Of a stretch of 64,000 nt of DNA, positions 34,420-46,400 are shown piece by piece. Location of the stretch: positions 31,009,501 through 31,073,500 of the forward strand of contig JAYKKT010000091.1 of assembly GCA_036023115.1 (NCBI GenBank). Direction: 5' to 3'. Source of the stretch: Brasenia schreberi. Taxonomy: Eukaryota; Streptophyta; Magnoliopsida; Nymphaeales; Cabombaceae. The notes beneath the pieces are model-generated. The model saw nothing but the letters and a program-made list of their open reading frames with translations, searched no databases and was not told where the DNA came from. Positions within the stretch are counted from its first letter, which is position 1. Each line of letters starts with the position of its first letter. Both the position numbers and the translations under genes were made by a program.

Positions 34420-36320
34420 GCTTGGTGTGAAAGGAGCGACAAATATAGAAAAAAGAAAAAAGTTAATGTCAAAAGTAGTTTGTAGACGGGCACTAAGAAG
34501 GTTGAATGTTCATTTTTACTAAGAAGAGAGGCTAAAGGTAATGGTTCATACAAGTTGAATGTAGCCAATGAGACATAATCATCATCTAAGTTTGTATCTT
34601 AAAGGTCATGCATTTATAGGAAAATCAAGTGAATACGTATATAGTATGACAAATATCATGACCAAAGGTTATTGCAAGCCCAAACTTATTTTCTTGCTTG
34701 AAGCAGGTTGATAAGTCAAATATTAGAACTGTAAGACATTTGAAAGCAACAGTGAAAATTAAAGAAGAGATTAGTAGTAAAACTATTTTACAACATTTAT
34801 TGTATGATTTAGACTATCACTAGTACCACATATAGTATCGAAAATACTAGATGTAGCTATTGCTAGTAACTTTGCGTTAGCATATCATCGATCAATTCAA
34901 TTGTTAAATATATTTTCAAAGGTGTTAGAGTTTGATAATACATATAAAACAAACATGCATAAGCTTTCTTTCTTGTTTTCAGTATCAAGATTTATATTAA
35001 CTAATAAAAATTTTATTGTGTAATTTGCATGTATAGGATGTCTTGCCTTAATATTGTGAAATTCACCTCTACAAACAAAATCTTTTCTCTAAAAGTTGCT
35101 TTCATGAGTGTAGAGAAAAAAGAGAATTATGTTTACATGTTGAGGTACATCAAGGAGTTTTATACCCTAAATAGTTCCTCGCATATAATTTGCAATGATC
35201 ATGCAATGATGAATGTTATTCAGATCATATTCCTAGAGGTGATATCTTTCTTATATAGATGTGATATTACTAAAAATATTTAAGGAGTTATTCTCAAATT
35301 GATAAGGAATACAAAATAGCCACTCTATTTTGGTACGAGTTGAAAGAAAATATTTGAGACATCATATTAGAGAAATTATATGGAGGTAGATATAATGGAA
35401 GTGAAGTAAACAGATTTTTTTGATGTGCTCGCTTACATTAAAAAATAATGGTTGGACCTGGATAAGGAAAGGATAGTGTTATCATGGACAGATAAGATAA
35501 CTTATTATGTCACTCATATGATGAATAGGTATGTAAATTTGCTATTTAGGATATATGTATATCATTTATGGATTTTGAATCTTATAATGATTGTTTTGTA
35601 TTGGTGGATAGGGTCGAGAGTGCCCAAACAAGGTTAAAAGGGTTTCTCAAAAGCTCAATTAAGAGATTTAATACAATATGGAGACATATATATTCATTGA
35701 TCAAGTTTTATATTAAAAAATTGAATAAGTTATTTAAGGAATCTGAAATCATCACTAAGTTACATTAACTGTACATAAGATATCACAAATCTATAGAGAA
35801 GAGTGTCAAGGTATGCCATTAAATTTATTATAAAGGAGGTAAATTCTATCAAGAACACCAATAGACTCAACTGCATGTCAGCGTGTATTGCGACATTTGA
35901 GTGGGTTATCATATAATCATAAGCTTAACGTTCTTCTAAAACCTGATGAATCGATACAACTACTAGCAGTTAATTCGTTTTGGAGAAAGATTGACATGGA
36001 GGTAGAAATGCCTACACTAACGATTACAATGATAAGGATACAAAAGTGATAATTGAAATAGAGGCAATTATTCTAAAGTTAAGATAGCATCTCAATTGGC
36101 AATGACAAGATTATTTGGTTAAGATGTTCAATTATCAATTGAGTCCTCAATACATTATCCTAGAGAAGCTACTCATTTGTTGTCCTAAAAGACACCATCT
36201 AACATATCTACAAAGAGGGAGGGAGTTGTCAACATTGGAGCATGATCAAAGAAGTGCTACTCTATGAAAGTTAAGAAAGGGCGTTACACCAACAAAAGAA
36301 TGAAGTGTCATGGATTTAGA
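34420..36320 (+). pseudogene. Second MULE transposase relic
   Basis: The broken frame reads in MULE order. KGHAFIGKSSEYVYSM is near 34606, VRHLKATVKIKEEIS near 34735, SKVLEFDNTYKTNM near 34920, and MSCLNIVKFTSTNKIFSLKVAFMSVEKKENYV at 35038. The DKITYYVTHMMNRY segment follows at 35490, then the C-terminal LLAVNSFWRKIDMEVEMPT region near 35960 and a basic tail to 36320. It shares its domain order, and an intron-like gap after YKTNM, with the relic at 2840-4260. That shows one family, but the two copies are strongly diverged. No termini were found. Confidence 0.65.
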
Positions 36321-36896
36321 TGTTGTGAGGTCATAGAGTGTTTATAAGACTGTGTCATTCCTCATCAAGTAGTTGTGGCTCTGTTTTTGGTATTAACTTC
36401 CTTGGTACTTATATTGAGTCTTCTCTTGACAAAAACCCTTAAGGAGAACTAGAGTTTATGAGGGTATTCATCAATAAGTAGGTAAACATTGTTGGATGAA
36501 AACTATGGGTATCCAGTCATCAACGAGCTTTTGAGACAAGAAGAGTCATGGTGTCAAGGAGGTGACATGTCTTAATGACCTATACTCACGAGTTTTCATG
36601 AAGGAGAGATGAAACACAGTACCATCTTTATCTATAATAGCAACATCTTGACCATATAAGCGGCATTGTGCACCGTGCTTGGCTAGACTGTTTGAGTGTC
36701 TAACTGGAAAAACCTAGGTTGCGCGAAAACGTGCCTGTGTCAAAACAATAACGAAAAGAACATTGTGGCCGAAAAGTCGTCCAACCGTTTTACCCAAGCA
36801 ACTATATATATTCCACAACTTTCCAAAATTTGTAGGGTCCTTGGTTCGAGTTCTAGACTTTATCATTTCTTTTGTTTTATTCAGACCGATGTGTGT

Positions 36897-36897
36897 G

Positions 36898-36980
<83 letters not shown>

Positions 36981-37019
36981 GCATATTTATCTATCTATCT
37001 ATATATATATATATATATA
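36897..37019. repeat. Promoter-proximal CA/TA microsatellite
   Basis: (CA)n runs into (TA)n from 36897 to about 36976, then comes a TATTTATCTATC stretch and another (TA)n to 37019. It lies only 205 bp upstream of the aminotransferase start codon, so length variation here could alter the promoter or 5' leader. Confidence 0.9.
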
Positions 37020-37108
37020 CGTTTCCCTGTTTGTGAACTTGTTGAGGTTAGTCGAATCCCGTATCCTTTGTATGTTTTCCCCCTGTGTCTAATATACGAG
37101 AAAACTAA

Positions 37109-37223
37109 ATGGATCTAGCAAGCCTTGAATCAGCAAACCCGATCGGTTCCGGTCGGATTACGTCAAACCCGACCCTGTACACCGCTGGGCGCGACCCTAT
37201 CAATTTGCAGTCAGGATTCAAAC
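37109..37223 (+). promoter_or_regulatory. Upstream ATG / probable 5' leader of the aminotransferase
   Basis: A TAG at 37116-37118 closes the gene's own frame, so translation must begin at 37224 (or the in-frame ATG at 37236). An ATG at 37109 opens another frame that overlaps the gene start and runs to 37669 in unspliced DNA. If transcription begins upstream of 37109, this would be an inhibitory overlapping upstream ORF. The transcription start cannot be read from sequence. Confidence 0.4.
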
Positions 37224-37417
37224 ATGAGGAGGAAAATGGAGGGAAGGCTATCGAAAGCCGCGCTCACCCTCAAGCCTTCTCCGATCCAGGAGCTCTCTCA
37301 CCTCGCCCAACGCTCTCAAGCCATCAATCTCGCAGAGGGATTCCCGGACTTCCCTGCTCCGGCGGAATTGAAGCAATCGGCCATCGATGCCATCAATTCC
37401 GACCACAACCAGTACAG
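37224..37417 (+). CDS. Aminotransferase exon 1
   Basis: Codes residues 1-65 ([25 protein letters not shown]). The donor AG|GTAATC splits the Arg65 codon after two bases. Start ATG at 37224; an alternative in-frame ATG lies at 37236. Confidence 0.9.
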
Positions 37418-40400
37418 GTAATCCACGGATCCTGCTTCTCTCTGGATATTTTCTCAGCTTTTGTCCCCTTGTTAAGATGTATCCTCTCGATGCATCCATT
37501 TTCTTTGTTTTTTCTCTTTTCGCATTTCTGTACCGCATACTCGTGGTTCCGGTTAGATATGCGTGTGATCCATGGCGATGAATTTAGCGTTTTTTCGTTG
37601 TCTGATTCTTTAGGTAGATCGTTTGGACGGAATCATTCTCGATGGGTTATGATCCAGAACAAATTGTAATGCATGTGCATGTTTTTGTGCAAGTGCGTTT
37701 TGACACGACGATAATAGAGATTTTCTTTGTCCCCCTTTCTTGTAAGTGCGCATTCTCTTGGGGAATCGATTTCTTGTTTACCTCTTCTGTGTTGCGAACT
37801 CGTGGTTTACGTTATGTACGCTGATAAATACCGAGAAATATATTGCTCGCACCTTTTCATGACCTGATTCTTGAGTTAGAGTGCTTGGACTGGCTCGATT
37901 ATCAATGTATTGTGATGAAAATGATTCTTAACTTGCCTCCATCATTTGCGGAGGTTTTTTATGCTTATTTCCTGTCTCTTACACTCATGGACCATTCTTT
38001 ATACGTGACTTCTACGCACCTTAGAGATTCCGTACGTGTGACTTTTACGTAGACATGTCCAGTTTGGTAAACTGGAACCGGAACCGCCTTGAAACCTACC
38101 GTTTTGGGACTGTTCGGAGGGTGGCTCTCAGTCCGGTTTAATTTATATTGTTCTTATATTTTAAAAAATTTAAAAATTATCTTTCTAAACACCAGCTGGG
38201 GCCATGGGAGGCGCTTTAAGCTACAAATGTTAACATCAACAGATGTCTTGTTGATAGACTTTTATGAAAAATATTTATACCTTGAAGGTTTGGAACGGTT
38301 GGTTCTGGTTACAGTTTCGAATGAGTTAAGAATCATAACCAAATTGGAGTCCCCGGTTCTAGACCCGGTTGAGTCGGTTCTCATTACCGCCCATTCCGAA
38401 CCAGCCATGTCTACTTGTACGTGCCTCATGCTTGTGATGAACTAATCTGGTTGAGACTTGAGAATATTTTTAAGTATCAATATTGCAAATGTTATGCCAT
38501 TTTGCTGATTCGTTCTCTGGTCGCTGTATTGTGCTTCTTTCTGAATTCCTAAGTGCTGGATTTCTCGTCTTTCCCGCACAGGCATGTACAGGAAGTATGT
38601 GACTACGTGGCAAAATTGATGAAAGAAACTCAGGGCCTTGATGTGGACCCTCTTACGAATATTACTATTTGTTGTGGCCAAACAGAGGCATTTGCAGCGA
38701 CAATATTTTCAAGTATCTTCTGGAGCCGTGACTAGCAATAATGTTTGAATTTGATTTGTTAAGAAAGTATTTCTTTTATAGTTCACATAAGTTTGGCCTT
38801 TGGATTAACTATTTTGTATTCCTCAGCAATTAACCATGGTGATGAGGTACTGTTATTTGACCCCGCTTATGAAATTTATGGGGCCTGCATAACTTTGGCT
38901 GGTGGTGTTCCGGTGAGCCACCACTTTTTAACTCGTTCAGTTTTTGTGCTTAGCGATTTCGGATGGTCTTCTTTCACTGCCAAATCTGATGATATATGTT
39001 TTAAATCTTGCTTTAAGGTTTATGTAGCATTGGATCCTCCATTTTGGACGTTGGACATAAAGAGATTCAAGAACTCATTTACTTCACGAACAAAAGCAGT
39101 AGTTTTTAACAGGTTAGCATAATATGTAAACGCCTTTCAACATATATACTGTTCTATGGGTAATTGCGTATCTATTCAGTAACTAACAATACTTGACATT
39201 GATGAAATTTCTATCTTGCATTTTGTTTCTGTTTGTTAGAGTGCTCATCACATTCGAGATTACATGCAACACGTTATAAATGATACTGACCCGTATATGT
39301 TAATAATGATAACCTAACCTAACCAAGCCTTTGCCACACTAAATGGATTTTGCTACATCAATTCTTAGTTGCCATACAGCTCAATCCGGTGTCATATTAG
39401 CATTTAACCTCATAAAAGAAAGATCATGTTCTACTGTTTAGCAACAACAACAACAACAATTAAGCCTTTTTCCCTACTAGACGGGGTCGTCTACATGGAT
39501 TCTTTGTTTCCACAGAGCCTTATCATGTGCCATGTTAGCAGTTAACTCACAATAAGCTAGATCATTCTTTATTGTTTCTTTTCAACACTTTTGTGGTCAT
39601 CCTCTACCTCTTTTAATACTTTCAAAACCTAGTTTTTTATACCTTCTTGTAGGTTCTTCTTTTGATCTTCTTTCTATATGTCCAAACCATCTTAAACGAT
39701 ATTATCTCATTTTATCCTGTATTTGTGCCACTCCTAATTTGTTTCTAATAACCTTATTATATATACAATCTTTTCTTCTATGACCACTCATCCATCTCAA
39801 CATCTTCATTTCTGTCACAAACATCTTTTGTACATGTTGATGATTAACTGCCCTAACACTCATAACCATAAAATATGACAGGTCTAATTGTTGCTCTATA
39901 ATATTTACCTTTTAACTTTAATGGTATCTTCTTATCACAAAGAATACCGGATGCTCCTCTCCATTTTAACCAACCAACATTAATTCTATGCATAACATCT
40001 CCATCAATTCTTCCATCACTCTCAAAAAATTGACCCTAGGTATTTAAAACTTTCCTTTTGGGGATGCAATGTGTGCCAATTTTAATTTCTATGTCTTTTG
40101 AAGTAACCAAATGATTAAATTTACATTCCATATATTCTGTCTTTGTTCTACTAAATCGGAAGCCTTTACTTTCTAACGTTTCTCTCCACAGTTCCAATTT
40201 TCTATTAACTTTTTTCTTAGACTCCTCCACTAACATAATGTCATCTGCAAATAACATACACCAATGTACTTCATCTTGAATATGTTGTTAACTCATCAAT
40301 CACCATTATAAATAAGTATGGACTTAAAGTTGATCCTTGATGTAACCCAATATTAACTTCAAAGAAGTTTGTCATTCTTTGACGAGTCCTCACACATGTT

Positions 40401-43400
40401 TTTGCATCATCGTACATGTCTCTTATAAGGTTTATGTATATTGTTCTACTGTTTATCATTAATATATATTTTTCTCATATATATTCATCATAAAAAACAA
40501 TACATGAAAAATTTAGGTTTCTGACAGCCCGCGTAAAACTTTGTTAGACTTATGATGGATTCTAAAAAAACCATGTAGCCGACCCCATCTAGTATGGGAA
40601 AAGGGCTTAGTTGTAGTTGTAGTTATATATTCATCATAAACTAATAAATTTGATCTACCAATTCATAGAAAGCAATACATGCTAACACTCCAAAAACATA
40701 TAATAAAGAACAAAGATGCCAACAACTCTACAAAAATGGATGCCAAATGCTTTAACATAAATTTGGTTGCAATGAGAGGAAGACAAACGTTAAATGGCTA
40801 AAGTTCAAATGTAAACTTTAGGAGTTTCAGAGTCATTCATAGCTTCATGATTATTGCAACAAACATTATTTCTTAGTATCTTAATGTGACCATATAGCCG
40901 ACCCCGTCTAGTATGGGAAAAGGCTTAGTTGTTGTTGTATCTTAATGTGACCATAATACTTCTAAATGTGTGAAAAGGTTAGTTTTGGTGCAAAAGTTTC
41001 TTGATATTGGTCTTGTTCATTCACAGTATTAAATATTCATTATGTCAGCCTAGCTGAAAGTATCTAAACACTGGTTGTTAATTACGTATAAAACACAAGT
41101 ATTAAATTTAATTTCATTTACTGCAGTGTGGTGGTTATATGAAGTAGGATTTGTATGGCACCATAAATTTTCAAATTATAAATTTTCCTTGATCTTTTTT
41201 AGCCCTAATTGTAAGTTGTTTAGTCCAAATAATCCTACAGGAAAAGTTTTCTCCATGGATGAGCTGGCTGCTATTGCTGATGTTTGCTGTGATATGGATT
41301 GTCTCGCGATAACAGATGAAGTATGTTGATCTTTTGGTGCAAGATTTATGTTCACTTAAGCTCTTTGAACAATGACGTTACACCTTTCTGTTGCTATCAT
41401 ATTCTCATGTGGATGATGTTGCTAGTTAAAAGTTTCTTCTCATGATTCAACTATTTTAGGTAATGCCCGTGTATTATGTAACACTACACACATATGCCAC
41501 CAATAAAGTGGGGCAAGGAAGATAGTAACCAAGGTAGTTGGACATCATGCTCATAGTCTTGTGTTGCTTAGGCTATCTAGAACCAGATGGAATCACACTA
41601 GAGGCTTATTGAAATATTTGCTATGTCAAGTGGTATCTAAACCAAGGTAGTTGAACATCATACTCTTATTGTTGTGTCACTTAGGCTATCCAGGACCCAG
41701 ATGGAACCAATAAAGTGGGGCATGGAAGATAGTACCAAGGTAGTTGGACATCATGCTCTTAGTCTTGTGTTGCTTAGGATATCTTGAACCAGATGGAATC
41801 ACACTAGAGGCTTACTTGAAATATTTGCTATGTGAAGTGGTATCTAAAACCAAGGTAGTTGAACATCATACTCTTAGTGTTGTGTCTCTTAGGCTATCCA
41901 GGATCCAGATGGAACCATAGTACTGGGTTGCTTGAAGTATTTGCTATATCAAGTCCTCTAGGCATCCTTGAACCTATTGACACACTTTACTGTAGTGGCT
42001 TGTGAGTTGTAGCTTGCTTATAACGTGATATTGCTCAATGTAATTCAAGAGTAACATCTGGCATGCGAGCTTGTACATAATGATCAAATCATTCATCTCA
42101 TCATCTGGTAAGGGAACATAATAGTATATAATTATAAATATATAAATAAACATACATATATAAAAAATTTGATAATATCTCATTAAAATAGAAGAAATTC
42201 TCATTTAAAAAAATTGATAATACCTCATTTAAATAGAAGGAAGTCTAATTTTTTATGAGTTATTATTTAGTAATCAATCAGTATTCCGTAAAGTGTTCTT
42301 GTGACATAGCATGAAATTATATCTAACTTAAAACTTGTAGTTGAAAATGATTTAAAATAGATAGTGATGACTCAGATACAGAATGTATGGATGTCTGCTG
42401 CTGAAGTGTTGGATAGGTGTGACACCCTATTAAAAGTTTTTGTATAACATATGAAATTATGGCTTGTTATTATTGTTTCTTGTTCTATGTTGTTAACTTT
42501 ATCCCTTTATTTGATATCTGGTATCGTTAGTTCTATTAGTATTATTGCTTTAGTTAGCAAACTAGGGTTAGGTAGACCATAACAGGTGCACATCGTTGGA
42601 ATCAACCTGCTAACCTACAGGTTAGAAGCTGAACCTGCATCTAGATAAGCTACACACATTTTCGTCTTGCCTCTTAGTTTGTGCACTATACTTCTAGAAA
42701 TTGCATTAAGTGTTTGAATAAATGACCGGCTATAATCTTTCTCAGCTTCACTATAACGCTTCATTTATACACTTGGATTTGGCTTCCTACGTACCTTACC
42801 TAAGCCTTTTTCACACTAAATGGGGTCACACAGAAGGTGCAACATGAGGGCTTCCTATGAAATCATCCATCCTGGTAGTAATCTTGCCTAAGCATGCTTT
42901 ACCTCGGGATTGGATGATACCCAGTGCATTAATGTTGGAAACATCATACCCCTTAAAATCCGATAAGGTTTTACGCTAGTTGTCGGCTATGTAATACAAC
43001 CCTCCTTTGTTCAGGTTTGAAATACGCCATACAAGGGTGATTCCTTACATGGACATAGTTTAGATTTGGCTTCTTAAAATTCAAAAATTTCTGTAATGGG
43101 ATTCCACGCGTAGTGCTAAGTACTAATGGTTTTCATGTATTCTTGTTCTAATGCCTGGCATTTCTCTTTCTATAACCTTTGATTATCAGCCATGAGCTCT
43201 TGTGATGTAGGGGCTACTGGACATCTAAGAAAAATAGCTTAAGGAGTTCCGCTAATGCAGGTTTATGAGAAGATAACATTTGATAAAGACGAGCATTTTT
43301 CACTTGCATCATTTCCAGGGATGAAGGATCGAACTATAATAACTTCATCAATATCAAAAACATTTAGTGTTACTGGTACTTTCTTTATCCTGGTGCCATC

Positions 43401-46400
43401 TTGTTTTAATCCATTGCATGCTGCTTAATGTATTCATCTTTCATTCAACATGTGCATTTTACATAAACTGTTGTGTCATGGATATTAGCATAAATAATTG
43501 TGCGTATTTAAGCCTATCTAGGTTCATCTGAAGAAAATGAATTTGACTGATAAATGAAGGAAATGTTTAGTCGGCCGCCTAGTGCAGCATTGTTATTGGG
43601 CTTAGTTCAGTAGTCTCAATGCTTTAATATGGCCACACATAATCATGGTTCCAGCAATTCTAAAATGTTGGATCACTTTTTGAATTTTTGGTGTTTCAAA
43701 GGATCCTTTAGAGTTGCACCACTCAGGATTTATGCATTTTCCATGAGTCAACTTTTTATGTAACTCATTAATCTGATGACAAGGTTGTGCATCTTTGCAG
43801 TTTCGAAGAATCAAAGAGATGCTTTACCTTGTCAAAAAGGAAAAAAGTTAGATGCTTTACCATTTATGGGTTGCTTCATCTTGTTACTTGGCCCTTTGGC
43901 ATGATCTGATTCATCAATAATGAGCGCTCAGAATTGTGCATGCTTACATTTGTCAACAGGATGTAGTCAACCATTGTGGAACATGTAAGAGTAAGACTAT
44001 TTATGTTGCTTCCCCGTCCATCACAACTACGTGATTTCATACCTATACACAGACTCAGTCATGCCATTATACACACACATATATGTATATACGTGTGTGT
44101 ACATATATGTGTATGTATGGGTACTCTCACACACACACACACACACACTAATACTAGAGTCCTTGATGACATCCTCCCATTTCAAATTAAAGCATCTAAA
44201 GTTACATTTTTATAATATCAGCCTAAAAAGTAGCAAAACAAGTACGACAGCTAAAACATTACCTTATGCTTTTTTACTGCTCTAATATGAACCGCTCATC
44301 TCTTCTAATTGAATGACCAATATTTGAGAGGCTATCATCCGGGATGAACCTAGCATGGCATACTGGATAATGCTTGTGATTCAGTGCATGGTTAATATGT
44401 CAGTCCAACAGAGCAAAATGCAGTACACTTACGATCAACCCCTTTGAGTGGGCACCCTTTGTAACAAAGTACTCTAGACTGGCGGTCCTGTAATATTTTC
44501 TAGGACACTTGGACCATTACCCCCTAATAAATGCTATTACGCTCTGTGCCACGATGATGGAAATAATTGATTTGTCCTTATGATTCAGTTAAACACAGCA
44601 TGGAAAAAATGCAGAGTTTAATTTATTTTGCTAGAAAATTTGGTTTCTACCAATGTTGTAAAAAGCGTATCGGTGCCCGTATCGCACTGGGCACCGATAT
44701 GCCCATATCATATGATAATGTGTAAATTTTTTAATTTCTTGATTAAAAAAATTGAAAAAATATTAATAAATTCAAAAATACAAGAATTGAAATGAATGAA
44801 CAAAACATATTTATCACAATCAATATTAAAGAAAATCAATTCTAAAATCTTGATTTGAATAGGATAATTCCTAATAAATGACTATAACTCTATAAGAATA
44901 TTTTGAGAGATTGTGAGAAGAGAACACTTTGAGGCTGAGGATAACAAAGTTAATAACATGTCATAGTTAACAATCATCCATAACGTGAATAATGAATACC
45001 TTTAATAAACAACAAAGTTATAATCATTGATACCATAATGTTATAAAGTTATAATTACATTTACAACAGTCATCCACAATGTACATCATAATCAACAAAA
45101 GTATTATAATCGACATAGTCAGGATCACCATCACCAACATCATCATCTACTCCCTCTTCCTCCTCCACAATCGGTTCTGCCCATCCAATACCTTCATCTT
45201 CATCGTCATCTCCAATTCCAAGTTCTGCTTCAGTTTGGAGTGCCCTCCAGTTTTCACCCTCTAAATTGATGGAGGCTCCTCCTCTTCGACCCAATCATCA
45301 AGAATATCAATATTTTCGTAGCTCATTGAGTCATATGAACATTCCTTACCCTTCTTGCATCTTTTTGCTTTTGTCTGTAAAGAAAGAATATCCAAATTAT
45401 CAAGAATATCAAATGCAATATAATCATCAATCATTCATGAAATTGTGAGAAAGAATTATCGAATGTAGGTTAAGACAAGTATCAAGTACAACATAGAACC
45501 AATTTGGATTCGTGCCAGGCATATCTACTGTTGAAGCGATTCACCTTTTGAAACGTCTTATGGAACATTTTACAGTAAAAAAGAAAGACCTTCACATGAT
45601 ATTTATTGATCTACAAAAAGCTTACGATAGGGTATCGAGGGAGGTTCTTTGGAGAATCTTGAAAAAAAGAGGTACTCCATTGACATACATTAACCTTATA
45701 AGAGACATGTACGAAAACATGTGTGAGGACTCATGAAAGAATGACAGACTTCTTTGAAGTTAATATTGGGTTACATCAAGGATCAACTTTAAGTCCATAC
45801 TTATTTATAATGGTGATTTATGAGTTAACGAAACATATTCAAGATGAAGTACCTTGGTGTATGTTATTTGCAGATGACATTGTATTAGTGGAGGAGTCTA
45901 AGGAAAAAGCTAATAGAAAATTGGAACTATGGAGAGAAACATTAGAAAGTAAAGGCTTTCGACTTAGTAGAACAAATATAGAATATTTATAATGTAAGTT
46001 TGATGATTTGGTTACTTCAGAAGACATAGAAATTAAAATTGTCACACATTGTGTCCCCAAAAGGAAAGTTCTAAATACCTAGGGTCAATTTTTCATAGTG
46101 ATGGAAGAATTGATGAAGATGTTATGTAGAGAACTAATGTTGGTTGGTTAAAAAAGAGAGGAGCAATTTCGTTTTATTTGTGCTAAGAAGATGTCATTAA
46201 AGTTAAAAGGTAAATATTATAAAGCAACAATTAGACCTGCCATGTTTTATGGTTTTGAGTGTTAGGCAATTAATCATCAACATGTACAAAAGATGTCTGT
46301 GACAGAAATGAAGATGTTGAGATGGATGAGTGGTCATACAAGAAAAGACTATATACATAATGAGGTTATTAGAAACAAATTAGTAGTGACACCAATAGAG

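Noticed and set aside
36835..36860. GGTTCGAGTTC, resembling a tRNA T-loop
   Set aside because: No acceptor, D or anticodon stems can be formed around it.
37125..37223. N-terminal extension of the aminotransferase (possible transit peptide)
   Set aside because: The apparent start at 37125 is a TTG, and an in-frame TAG lies at 37116-37118. The first ATG in frame is 37224.
37109..37669. 186-codon open frame overlapping aminotransferase exon 1 and intron 1
   Set aside because: It is in a different frame from the conserved exon, crosses a verified GT donor and has no recognisable domain. Kept only as a possible upstream ORF start.
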